From NCBI RefSeq assembly GCF_002864685.1, contig NZ_NMQZ01000021.1, forward strand, positions 27,688 to 91,687: a stretch of DNA of 64,000 bases. Reading direction: 5' to 3'. Shown here in pieces: positions 7,820-15,740 of this stretch; position 1 is the stretch's first letter, and every line of letters begins with the position of its first letter. The notes under the pieces were generated by a model. It saw only the letters and a program-made list of their open reading frames with translations. It ran no database searches and was not told the origin of the DNA. This DNA is from Alloalcanivorax mobilis. GTDB taxonomy: Bacteria > Pseudomonadota > Gammaproteobacteria > Pseudomonadales > Alcanivoracaceae. A program made the position numbers and the translations under genes.

Positions 7820-10116
7820 CAGCGTGCCCCGCCGGCCGGCGGCTCGCTCTGACGCAGGGCGCCGAGGGTGTCGAGCACGTCTTTTTGCGAGGTCATGCTC
7901 AGGTCGATCACTTCGCGGGCCTGTTCCACGTAGTAGGCGAGCTGTTCGTCGCTGCGGGTGCTGGATTGCTGCAAGGCGGTTTCGATGCTTTGCAGGTTTT
8001 CCACCAGCTTGTCGTTGGCGTCGCTGAACACCTGCACGGCGGTGGCGAAGGCGTCGCTGAGGCTGGCCACCTCGTGCGCGCTGCCGGTGACCTCGGCGGC
8101 CACCTGATCAAGCTTGCCGGCCTGTTCATCAATGCGGGTGGAGAACGCCTGGCCGGTGTCGGTGAGCACCCGGCTGGCGTCGCGGATCAGGGTTTCAATT
8201 GCTTCGCGCTGGGCGCCGGCGGCGTCGCGTTGGGCGCTGAGCAGGGTGTCCAGCTCGGCCATGATGCGGCGGCGTTCCTCCAGCAGCTCGTTGTCACGTT
8301 CGCTGTTGCGGGTGATCTCCGAGCGCAGCTTGGCGATCACCTCGGCGGCGGCCTTGGGGGTCTCCGAGGCGGTTTCGATCAGCCGGGTCATGGGCGCTTC
8401 CAGGGCCGTGCCCAGTGCCGCCAGATGATCGGCGACGGTGTGTTCCAGGTCGGCCAGCCGTTCACCGGCGGCCGTGGCCCGTTGCGCTTCCTGATCGCGC
8501 AGGCGGCTGAGTGCGTCGCCGACCTGGGTAACCAGAGTGTCCAATCCGTTGCGCTGGCCGTCGAGCAGTTCGCTGGCGGTGCGCTGAAACTGTTGATTGT
8601 GGCCGCTCAGGGCGGCGCCGATTTCACTGATCAAAGCGCTGCCGCCGCGTTGCTGTTCGTTGAGCCCGGCGCGCCAGCTCTCGCTGGCCTGCTCGGTGCT
8701 GGCCTGGAAGCGTTCGGCAAGGGTGGCCAGATGTTGCTCGCTGGTGTGGTGCAGGTGCTGCTGTTGCTCACGCACCTGCTTGAGCAGGGCGTCGCCGTGC
8801 TTCTGAAACTGCTCGCCCTGGCGCGCCAAAGAGGTGGCGACGGTGTCGGCGAGCCGTTCGCTGGTGTGCTGCTGGGCCTGCAGGCCGGTGCGCCAGTGTT
8901 CGCTGGCCTGTTCGGTGGTGCGTTCAAAGCGCTCGCCCAGTTGTTGCAGATACTGCGCGCTGCTGGCGTGCAGGGCCTCATGGTGGGCGCGGGTGTGCGT
9001 CAGCAATTGTTCGCCGTGGCGCTGGAACTGATCGTTGTGGGTTTGCAGGGACGCGTGCACCGATTCCGCCAGCCGGTCGCTGGCGGCGTGCTGTTCGGTG
9101 AGGCCGGCGCGCCAGTGTTCGGCGGCTTGCTCGGTGGTGGCTTGGAAGCGTTCGGCGAGGCCGGCCAGGCGGCTGTCGGTGATTTCGCCGAGACGCTGGT
9201 GGGTGCGCTCGACCTGCTGATTAAGACGCTCCAGCGCTTGCTCCATCACCGGGCGGGCGCTCTCGGCGGCGAGCCGCCCGCTTTCCGCCAGGCTGTGGCC
9301 CAGGGTGTCGCTCACCGAGCGGGCCAGGGCCTGATAATGGCCGTTGATGTCGTCGTGGAAACGCTGCTGATTGGCGGTGAGCGCGTTGCCCAACTGATCG
9401 CCCATGGTTTCCATGCGGCTGGCCAGGGCGTTCAGGCTTTCCACCACGGCGGGCAAGGCGCCGGCTTGTTGTTGCAGTGCGCGGTAGGCTTCCTGGCGCT
9501 GGTATTTGGACGACAGCGGGCGCAGCCCCTGCTGAATCAGCCCGTCCAATTCGCGGGTGGCGAGCAGCCGGTCGCGGCGGCTGAGTACCGCCGCCAGGCC
9601 CAGCATGGCGGAGGCCGCGACCCCGGCGATGGAGGTGCCGAAGGCCAGGCTCATGCCCTGGATGGGCGCGGCCAGCGCGCTGCGAATGGCGTGCAGCTCG
9701 GAGCCACCTTCCAGTGCGGTGACCGCGCCCCGTAGGGTCACGATCATGCCGATAAAAGTGCCCAACAGGCCCATCATCACCAGCAGGCCGGTGAGATAAG
9801 GGGTCAGTACCGGGCCGGGCAGCGCCACCGGTTCACCGTCGATGCGCCGGGCCACGGCACCGCGCAGGGCGGCGGGCAGCCCGGCCAGCCAGCCGGTCAG
9901 GGTGTCCTGGTTGGTGGGTGGCGAGCGCAGTTGTTCGGCCAGCCCGCGGGTGGCGCGGCGAAAATGCCGCAACTCGAGAAAACCAAGCCCGTAAACGGCG
10001 GCGATCAGCAGGGTGGCGGCCAGGGCGATCAATTGACCGCCGACAAAGCCGAGCCCCACCCAGATCACGGCGAGGGCGCCCAGGGCAAAGACCAGTGCGA
10101 ACAGGAAAGGTGTCAT
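7819..10116 (-). CDS. MotA/TolQ/ZorA-like membrane protein with long coiled-coil DUF802 tail
   Basis: A 765-residue protein. Hydrophobic helices lie at about residues 4-22, 26-48, 105-127 and 152-178. Between 115 and 175 stand the MotA/TolQ/ExbB marks GLLGTFIGMI and MSLAFGTSIAGVAASAMLGL. From about residue 190 to the end it is a charged, Gln/Ala/Glu-rich coiled coil that contains three tandem 73-residue units (320-392, 393-465, 466-538), in agreement with the DUF802 repeat family. I moved the start to the ATG at 10116: it overlaps the preceding stop as ATGA, and the membrane helix begins directly after it. Architecture (MotA core plus very long cytoplasmic tail) is that of ZorA. Confidence 0.85.
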   Translation of the reverse strand: MTPFLFALVFALGALAVIWVGLGFVGGQLIALAATLLIAAVYGLGFLELRHFRRATRGLAEQLRSPPTNQDTLTGWLAGLPAALRGAVARRIDGEPVALPGPVLTPYLTGLLVMMGLLGTFIGMIVTLRGAVTALEGGSELHAIRSALAAPIQGMSLAFGTSIAGVAASAMLGLAAVLSRRDRLLATRELDGLIQQGLRPLSSKYQRQEAYRALQQQAGALPAVVESLNALASRMETMGDQLGNALTANQQRFHDDINGHYQALARSVSDTLGHSLAESGRLAAESARPVMEQALERLNQQVERTHQRLGEITDSRLAGLAERFQATTEQAAEHWRAGLTEQHAASDRLAESVHASLQTHNDQFQRHGEQLLTHTRAHHEALHASSAQYLQQLGERFERTTEQASEHWRTGLQAQQHTSERLADTVATSLARQGEQFQKHGDALLKQVREQQQHLHHTSEQHLATLAERFQASTEQASESWRAGLNEQQRGGSALISEIGAALSGHNQQFQRTASELLDGQRNGLDTLVTQVGDALSRLRDQEAQRATAAGERLADLEHTVADHLAALGTALEAPMTRLIETASETPKAAAEVIAKLRSEITRNSERDNELLEERRRIMAELDTLLSAQRDAAGAQREAIETLIRDASRVLTDTGQAFSTRIDEQAGKLDQVAAEVTGSAHEVASLSDAFATAVQVFSDANDKLVENLQSIETALQQSSTRSDEQLAYYVEQAREVIDLSMTSQKDVLDTLGALRQSEPPAGGAR
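8503..9159 (-). repeat. three tandem 73-codon repeats inside the DUF802 gene
   Basis: Each unit opens with a variant of LAERFQATTEQAAEHWRAGL and continues with a QFQRHGEQLL-like heptad stretch. The units are equal in length (73 residues) and in register with the helix periodicity. This suggests a rod extended by duplication, so copy number may vary between strains. Confidence 0.8.
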
Positions 10117-10877
10117 CGGGGGTCGTGGTCCTCTTGATTCAGTGCGTCCAGCAGGCCCTGCACGGGTTGCAGCCGGGTTTCCAGTTCCGCCAGCAGCATC
10201 AGGCGCATTTCCTGGCAGAAGCGATGCAGCCAGGCGCCCGGCGCCAGCCATGCGGCCGGGTCTTGCTGAAGGGCGTCGGGCTGGCGCTCGCGATGCTCGC
10301 GCCAGAGCGCGCGGAAGCGCCGCTCCAGCACGGCGGGCAGGGCATCGAAGCCGCGCCGGCCGTAGCCGGCCAGGGCGTTGTCGAACACCGCGTCCAGCGC
10401 CGCCAGTTGCGCCTGTTCCGGGCCGAGCCCGGCGAGTACCTGGCGCAGGCGCAGGCGCAACGGTTGGATCGAAGCGATTTGCTGGCGCTGGTGGCCAAGG
10501 TAAAAGCGCTGATAGGGCTTGAAGGATGGGCCCGCTGCGTTGGTTTCCGGCGGCGGCAGGCGCAGGGCGGCGCTGCCGCCGTCGCTGAAGGCTTCGGCGA
10601 TGCGCGCCACTTGGGAGTCGCGGAGTTGATCGGCATCCTCGCGCAGCCGTCGCGCCAGATCCGGCTGCGGTGCGAAGGGCCCGGCCGGGTAGTGCTGGCG
10701 GGCGTGATCCAGCGCGATGGTGTCGGGCAGGTCGAACAGGCGGCCCAGGCGCTCGGCGAAACTGCCCGCCGGCGGCGCCGCTTTGCGCCCCTCCAGGGTA
10801 GCGAGCAAGCGCACCAGCCTGGCGCTGTAGGCGGCGGTGGGCGCCGAGGTCTGCTTCCTATGCATGGTGTTGCTCAT
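10113..10877 (-). CDS. DUF3348-type protein, first gene of motor-like operon
   Basis: A 254-residue soluble helical protein without signal peptide or membrane helix. The N-terminal segment SARLVRLLATLEG, the middle ending FKPYQRFYLGHQRQ and the C-terminal FCQEMRLMLLAELETRLQPV fit the DUF3348 family, which is found next to DUF802 and OmpA-like genes. No catalytic motif is evident. It is the promoter-proximal gene of four overlapping genes, so it is probably made in balance with the membrane parts. An alternative start is the ATG at 10865; neither start has a strong ribosome binding site. Function unknown. Confidence 0.75.
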   Translation of the reverse strand: MSNTMHRKQTSAPTAAYSARLVRLLATLEGRKAAPPAGSFAERLGRLFDLPDTIALDHARQHYPAGPFAPQPDLARRLREDADQLRDSQVARIAEAFSDGGSAALRLPPPETNAAGPSFKPYQRFYLGHQRQQIASIQPLRLRLRQVLAGLGPEQAQLAALDAVFDNALAGYGRRGFDALPAVLERRFRALWREHRERQPDALQQDPAAWLAPGAWLHRFCQEMRLMLLAELETRLQPVQGLLDALNQEDHDPR

Positions 10878-11035
10878 CGTTGCCGCGAGGGCGGGTAAAG
10901 AGTGTGGCGCCGATGCGATGCGGGCGCATCGGCAAGCCGCCCATTCTAATCAACTCGGCCGGCGCCACCAATGCGCGTGCGGGAATCCGTGCGGTGGCGG
11001 GCGCCGTGACCGACCGGAGGCGGGCAGCCGGGCGC

Positions 11036-12250
11036 TCAGGACACCGCCACCTCGGCGGGAAAGTGGCGGATTCTCAGGGTCAGGCAGAGGCCGCCCAGCA
11101 AGGCGGCGCAGGAAAAGCCGATGGCGGCCTGAAAGCCGCCGCTGGCTTCGATCAGCCAGCCGGCCACCGCCGGGCCGATAAACTGGCCGCCGGCGAAGAA
11201 CAGCGTCACGTAGCTGAAGGTAATCGGAATATGCCGGGGCGCCACCTGATCGGTGCTGGCGGCCTGAACCATGGTGAACAGGCCGTTCATGGCGCAGCCC
11301 ATGATCAGAAAATGGGCGAAGAAAAACGGGAAAACGGGGTCCACCAGTGGCAGTGCCATGGCCACGGTCACCGCCGCCATCGACAGCAACAGCGCATTGC
11401 CGCGCCCCCAGGTGTCCGACAGCGTGCCCCACAACGGGCCGCTGGCCACCGACAGCAGCCCGTTCATGGCCATCAGCCAGCCGGCGGTGGTGGGCGCCAG
11501 CCCCGACTCTTCGGCGAAGCTGACCATGAAAATCGCCTGGATGATGTAGATCATGCCGACGATGCCATACACCACCGCCACCGTGATCACCCGGCCATTG
11601 CCGTAGATGCGCCATTTATCCACCTCCGGTGGCGCCTGCTCATGGTGGCCATCGAACGCCGGTGGATCGTACACCCCAAGCGTCACCAGCACGCTGACCA
11701 GCGCGCCGATCACCGCGAACACCCCCCACGCCGCCCGCCAGCCCTGGGCGCCGAGCCACTCGCTGAGCCAGGGCACCAGCAGGCCGGTCAGAAACAGGCC
11801 GGCGCCGACGCCCGCGCCCATGCAGCCAATCACCAGCCCGCGCCGGTGCGGATACCAGGTGGCCAGCAACGAAATCATCGGCGCGAAACAAAAGGCGGTG
11901 CCGATGCCGAGCAGGACCATCAACACCACGATCACCGGGTAGCCGTTGGCGAACGCCAGCCCGGTGAAGCCGAGGGTCACCGTCAGCAAGCCGCCGATCA
12001 CCGCCTTGCGCGCCCCCCAGCGGCTGGCGGCGACGCCGCCGAGCAGCACGAACAGCAAATAGCCGAGTGCCGTGATCGTGCCCAGATTGCCCGCCTGCCG
12101 ATAACTCAGGCCGAGAGCGTCGCGCATGGGCGGCAGGATCAACCCATAGGCCAGGCGCGCGAACACAATCGTCACCAGCGACACCAGCATGCCGGACACC
12201 ACCATGACAACGGCATTGGGGCGGGATGACGTGGTGCGACGCAAGTTCAT
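11036..12250 (-). CDS. MFS transporter, YbfB/YjiJ type
   Basis: A 404-residue, 12-helix carrier. N-terminal segment FARLAYGLILPPMRDALGLS and the loop after helix two (ASRWGARKAV) are typical of the YbfB/YjiJ branch of the major facilitator superfamily, as is the sequence WYPHRRGLVIGCMGAG before helix five. The substrate is unknown for almost all members; export of small organic compounds is the common guess. The gene stands alone, 158 bases upstream of the DUF3348 operon in the same direction, and is probably transcribed separately. Confidence 0.85.
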   Translation of the reverse strand: MNLRRTTSSRPNAVVMVVSGMLVSLVTIVFARLAYGLILPPMRDALGLSYRQAGNLGTITALGYLLFVLLGGVAASRWGARKAVIGGLLTVTLGFTGLAFANGYPVIVVLMVLLGIGTAFCFAPMISLLATWYPHRRGLVIGCMGAGVGAGLFLTGLLVPWLSEWLGAQGWRAAWGVFAVIGALVSVLVTLGVYDPPAFDGHHEQAPPEVDKWRIYGNGRVITVAVVYGIVGMIYIIQAIFMVSFAEESGLAPTTAGWLMAMNGLLSVASGPLWGTLSDTWGRGNALLLSMAAVTVAMALPLVDPVFPFFFAHFLIMGCAMNGLFTMVQAASTDQVAPRHIPITFSYVTLFFAGGQFIGPAVAGWLIEASGGFQAAIGFSCAALLGGLCLTLRIRHFPAEVAVS

Positions 12251-12807
12251 GGGCGGACGATCCGGGCGGCTGGCTGGGAAAGAGCGCGCCTACTCTACAA
12301 CAGTTCGCCGGGCATCGCGTTGCTGGCGAGCGGGCGATGTCTTACCTCATCGGTGGTGATTCGCTGATACCGGATCAACGGTGGGGAGGCTTCAATGGCA
12401 AGACGTTATTTATAGCTTGGAATTTGAAACCTGATACGTAACGGGTTGCGTTAATGATAGCTGCATTCAAGCATAACGGTTTGGCTGTTTTTTTGGTTCA
12501 TCGCGCTTTAGCGGGAAATCCATGCGGGAGGTTTCTATCCGGGACGCGCATCTGTGCGGGTGCCTTCCGGGATCGCTCGAGCCATCCATGGGCGCTCCCG
12601 TTTTTGGCATCCCTGCCAAAAAGGGTCCCGGAAGGCACCCACACAGCTCCGCTTCCAGGTAGCGGAACCGGTCCGGGTACCAACAACGATGAACCGGGGT
12701 GGGTGGTGGTGGCGACTGCGCAGAACCCAACTTTAAGCCGCCCCCCGGCTGGAGCGAAACGGATGGTGGCGGCGTGACACGGGGCCTGTCAGCAACAACC
12801 GAAGGGT
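12251..12807. other. intergenic region holding repeat copy A
   Basis: This 557-base gap lies between two minus-strand genes. Its centre (12485-12665) is a structured repeat shared with 45.2 kb. The flank 12400-12480 is AT-rich and may hold promoters. Short open frames here show no family resemblance, and I annotate none of them. Confidence 0.6.
12485..12665. repeat. structured intergenic repeat, copy A
   Basis: Outer arms 12552-12572 and 12626-12646 (21 bases, one mismatch) enclose GATCGCTCGAGCC, CCATGGGCGCTCCCG and a perfect inner stem TTTTTGGCA (12601-12609) / TGCCAAAAA (12614-12622) with a 4-base loop. The same order of parts, with much identical sequence, occurs at 45160-45345. The upstream boundary is the shared stretch around CGCGCTTTAGCGGGA; the downstream boundary is CAGCTCCGCTTC. 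Confidence 0.85.
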
Positions 12808-14562
12808 TCAGGCGCCGGCGGCGCTGAGCCGCGCCAGCAGGATGATCACGGTCACCGCCAGCACCAGGGCGATGCCTTGCCATGCACGTACCGGATCACG
12901 TTCGATCAGCGGCAGCGGGCCGCGGGCGAGGAATTCCCGGCGCGGGTGGTGCAGGTCGAACAGGAATTCCGAGAGCGCCGGATAGCGTTTGTTGGGGTCC
13001 GGTTGCACCGCCCGCTTTACGGCCTCGTTGACCCACGCCGGCACGTCCTGGCGATCACGCAGCCCGGTGCCGTAGCGCAACCGGTTCTGCGCGGCGCGGG
13101 TGGTGCATTTGGCCACCTGGGCGCCGTAGGGCAGGGCGCCGGTGAGCAACTGGTAAGTGATCACGCCGAGGGAAAACAAATCCGAGCGGGCGCTGCCCGG
13201 CTGGCCGAGGAAGTACTCCGGGGCGGTGTATTGGGCGGTGCCCAGCAGGGCGTCGTGGTGGCGGGCGGGGTCGGCTTCGACCAGGCCGGCGACCCGCGTG
13301 GAGCCGAAATCGATCAGGGTCACGGTGCCGGTGGCGTCGATCATGATGTTCGCCGGGCGCAGGTCCTGGTGCAGCATTTCCAGGCGGTGAAAGGCGCGCA
13401 GACCGTTGGCGATCTGCCCGATCAGGCCGCGTACCGTGGCCAGGTCCGGGGTGGGGTGGTCGATCATCCATTGTTGAAGGGTCTGGCCGTCGATGAAGTC
13501 CATCACCGTATAGATCGCCTGGCGCGGCCGCGCCGCCGGCGGCGCCTTGAGAACGTGGGGGCTGTTGATCCGGCGCGCCACCCATTCCTCCATCAGCAGC
13601 CGTTCCAGATAGCGCGGGTCATCACGCAGGTCCAGCGAAGGCACTTTCAGCGCCACCACGGCACTGTTGTGGTCGTCCTTGGCGAGGTAAACGTGGCTGC
13701 GGCTGCTGGCGTGCAGTTCGCGGATCACGGTGTAGCCGTCGAAGCGCGCCCGCGCCTCCAGTAACGGCGCCGGCGGCAATTGGCCGATGTGCTCAAGCCG
13801 TTCGCCGGCGTCCGGGGCGGGCCAGTCATCAACGCGCACCAGCTGCACGGTGAGGTTGTCGTCGCTGCCGCTTTGATAGGCGTGCTCGGCGATGGCCCGG
13901 GCGGCGCCATCGAGATCGCCCCGGTGCTGATGCACGGCCTCGGCCACCGTGTCCGCGTGCAAATACTCATGCACGCCGTCGGTGGCCAGCAGCCAGACCA
14001 TGCCTTTGCTTAGCGGCAGCGTGTGGTAATCGATTTCCAGGTGTTGGTCGGCGCCCAAGGCGCGGGCCAGATAGCTGACCTGCGAGGAGGCGTGCAGCCG
14101 GTGGATGCGCGTTAGCGGCTCCAGGCGCTGGTTTTGCAAAACGAACACGCCGGCGTCACCGACGTGGAAAAGATGCGCGGTGGCGGATTTGAAGATCACC
14201 GCGCTGAAGGTGCACACGTAGCCTTTGTCCTGATCGTAGCGATACTGGCTTTGGCGGGTCTGGGCGTGCAGCCAGGAGTTGGTGGCGATCAGGACCCGCT
14301 GCGCGGCGGTTTTCACCGACCAGGCCTCGGGCGTACAGAAATAGTCTTCGAGAAAGCCGCCCACCGCCGCCTGGCTGGCGATCTGGCTGACGGCACTGCT
14401 GCTGATGCCATCGGCGAGTGCCACGGCGATGCCTTTACTGTGCAGCAATGGGGCTGGCGGAATCCGCGCGCCGTGGAAATCCTGGTTGACGGGCTTGCGG
14501 CCCGGGCTGGAATACTGGCCGATGGAAAGACGCAGCGTTTTGGGCCGGATGGCTGAAGGCAT
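12808..14562 (-). CDS. PP2C phosphatase fused to Ser/Thr protein kinase, C-terminal membrane anchor
   Basis: A 584-residue signalling protein. Residues 1-240 form a PP2C-type phosphatase: NQDF, ALADGISS, HVGDAGV, LLATDGVHEYL and GSDDNLTV supply the metal-binding Asp residues. Residues about 270-540 form a Hanks-type kinase with VALKVP, LHQDLRPANIMI and LIDFGSTR; the usual HRD is HQD here. A single membrane helix lies at about 557-577. It follows the FocA/NirC gene by 52 bases; in Pseudomonas aeruginosa a related kinase (PA1782) sits between nitrate/nitrite genes, so a role in control of nitrite uptake or reduction is likely. No nirBD genes are present here. Confidence 0.88.
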   Translation of the reverse strand: MPSAIRPKTLRLSIGQYSSPGRKPVNQDFHGARIPPAPLLHSKGIAVALADGISSSAVSQIASQAAVGGFLEDYFCTPEAWSVKTAAQRVLIATNSWLHAQTRQSQYRYDQDKGYVCTFSAVIFKSATAHLFHVGDAGVFVLQNQRLEPLTRIHRLHASSQVSYLARALGADQHLEIDYHTLPLSKGMVWLLATDGVHEYLHADTVAEAVHQHRGDLDGAARAIAEHAYQSGSDDNLTVQLVRVDDWPAPDAGERLEHIGQLPPAPLLEARARFDGYTVIRELHASSRSHVYLAKDDHNSAVVALKVPSLDLRDDPRYLERLLMEEWVARRINSPHVLKAPPAARPRQAIYTVMDFIDGQTLQQWMIDHPTPDLATVRGLIGQIANGLRAFHRLEMLHQDLRPANIMIDATGTVTLIDFGSTRVAGLVEADPARHHDALLGTAQYTAPEYFLGQPGSARSDLFSLGVITYQLLTGALPYGAQVAKCTTRAAQNRLRYGTGLRDRQDVPAWVNEAVKRAVQPDPNKRYPALSEFLFDLHHPRREFLARGPLPLIERDPVRAWQGIALVLAVTVIILLARLSAAGA

Positions 14563-14578
14563 GGCGGTCGCCGGTGAA

Positions 14579-14596
14579 CCCCGGCCGGAGCCGGGG
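14579..14596 (-). terminator. stem-loop between the nitrite channel and kinase genes
   Basis: Arms CCCCGGC (14579-14585) and GCCGGGG (14590-14596) with a 4-base loop lie in the 52 bases between the two genes. There is no T-tract, so it more likely reduces read-through or protects the upstream message than ends transcription fully. Confidence 0.4.
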
Positions 14597-14614
14597 CTTT
14601 AATAAGGGCCTGAG

Positions 14615-15424
14615 TCAGTGCGCCCGCTTCGGGCCGGTGCGCAGGTGAGTGGCGTAAAGGGTCAACCCGGTCAGCCCCAGGCCGCCGAGCAGATTACCCA
14701 GCACCACCGGCAGTTCGTTCCAGATCAGGTAGTCGGCGATCGAGAAATTGCCGCCCATGATCAGCGCCGAGGGAAACAGGAACATGTTGACCACCGAATG
14801 CTCGAAACCCATGCCGAAGAACAGCATGATCGGCATCCACATGGCGATCACCTTACCGCTGACGGTGGTCGAGACCATCGCGCCGACCACCCCCAGCGAC
14901 ACCATCCAGTTGCACAGGATGCCACGAATGAAGATGGTCAGCATGCCGCCGGCGCCGTATTCCTTGTAGCCCAGGGTGCGGGCTTCGCCGATGCCGGCGA
15001 TGACCTTGCCGACGCCGTTGGGCTCGGTGGAAAAACCGTAGGTGAACACGATCGACATCAACACCGCCACGGTCAGTGCGCCAAGAAAGTTGCCAACGAA
15101 CACGATGCCCCAGTTTTTCAGCACGCCGCCGAGGGTGACACCAGGGCGTTTATCGAACAGCGCCAGGGGGGAGAGCGCGAACACCCCGGTCAGCAGATCG
15201 AAGCCCATCAGATAAAGGATGCAGAAGCCCACCGGGAACAGGATCGCGCCGATGATCGGGTAGCCGGTCTGAACCGCCACGGTCACCGCGAACACCGCCG
15301 CGATCGCCAGAATGGCCCCGGCCATATAAGCGCGGATCAGGGCGTCCCGGGTGGCCATGAAAATTTTCGATTCCCCTGCGTCCACCATTTTGGTGACGAA
15401 TTCCGATGGAATTAAATACGACAT
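14615..15424 (-). CDS. formate/nitrite channel, FocA/NirC family
   Basis: A 269-residue inner-membrane protein with six hydrophobic helices, the size typical of the FNT family of pentameric channels. It shows the conserved LFPVGFCILYLMG region, the AALxV-like NFLGAL turn and the central FGMGFEHSVVNMF motif that carries the pore histidine. I set the start at 15424 because AGGGGAAAA precedes it and the family N-terminus (SEFVTKMVDAGESK) follows; a longer frame upstream is composed of unlikely Arg/Pro-rich sequence. The adjacent phosphatase-kinase gene suggests nitrite rather than formate as substrate. Confidence 0.9.
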   Translation of the reverse strand: MSYLIPSEFVTKMVDAGESKIFMATRDALIRAYMAGAILAIAAVFAVTVAVQTGYPIIGAILFPVGFCILYLMGFDLLTGVFALSPLALFDKRPGVTLGGVLKNWGIVFVGNFLGALTVAVLMSIVFTYGFSTEPNGVGKVIAGIGEARTLGYKEYGAGGMLTIFIRGILCNWMVSLGVVGAMVSTTVSGKVIAMWMPIMLFFGMGFEHSVVNMFLFPSALIMGGNFSIADYLIWNELPVVLGNLLGGLGLTGLTLYATHLRTGPKRAH

Positions 15425-15740
15425 CTGTTTTCCCCTGTGTGTGTGCCTCTGGTTGGGCTGAATGAGAAACAGCAAGGGGCATGCCAGTTGATGTGTCGGC
15501 GCCGCTTGCCGGCCCGGAAGCGCGTGCGGGTAGGAAAAACCCGACGTGTTCCGTCGTGGCCTTGGCCTGGTGGTGTGCGCCGGGCGGCGCCGCGGAGAGA
15601 GTGGCGCGGTGCACCGTCCCGCTTTGGTGCGCGCGCGGCGCCACATTGTGGTGCGTAAATGGGGGCGACGAATGCTTGAATCTCAGCGCGCCAATCTATA
15701 TAGTTGATATTATCAACCAGTAAGCCGATGCCTCGCTCTC
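15425..15740. other. divergent promoter region between FNT channel and Bcr/CflA genes
   Basis: This 316-base region is high in G+C except its last 60 bases, which hold TATATA and the palindrome at 15703-15717 directly before the efflux gene. I see no gene and no second palindrome near the channel gene. Confidence 0.5.
15703..15717. promoter_or_regulatory. perfect palindrome, candidate MarR-type operator
   Basis: GTTGATATTATCAAC has 7-base arms and a 1-base centre. It lies 23 bases before the ATG of the Bcr/CflA efflux gene and next to TATATA (15697-15702), a likely -10 element. TTGATAT-N-ATCAA-like sites are typical of MarR-family repressors. No regulator gene lies beside it. Confidence 0.5.

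Noticed and set aside
7885..9735. 616-codon open frame on the plus strand opposite the DUF802 gene
   Set aside because: It is a mirror of the GC-rich repeats on the other strand; low-complexity residues, no ribosome binding site, no family pattern.
6493..10877. Canonical Zorya defence system
   Set aside because: Only the motor-like pair is comparable. No ZorC/ZorE-type gene and no ZorD helicase-nuclease is present in or near the operon, so I do not call it Zorya.
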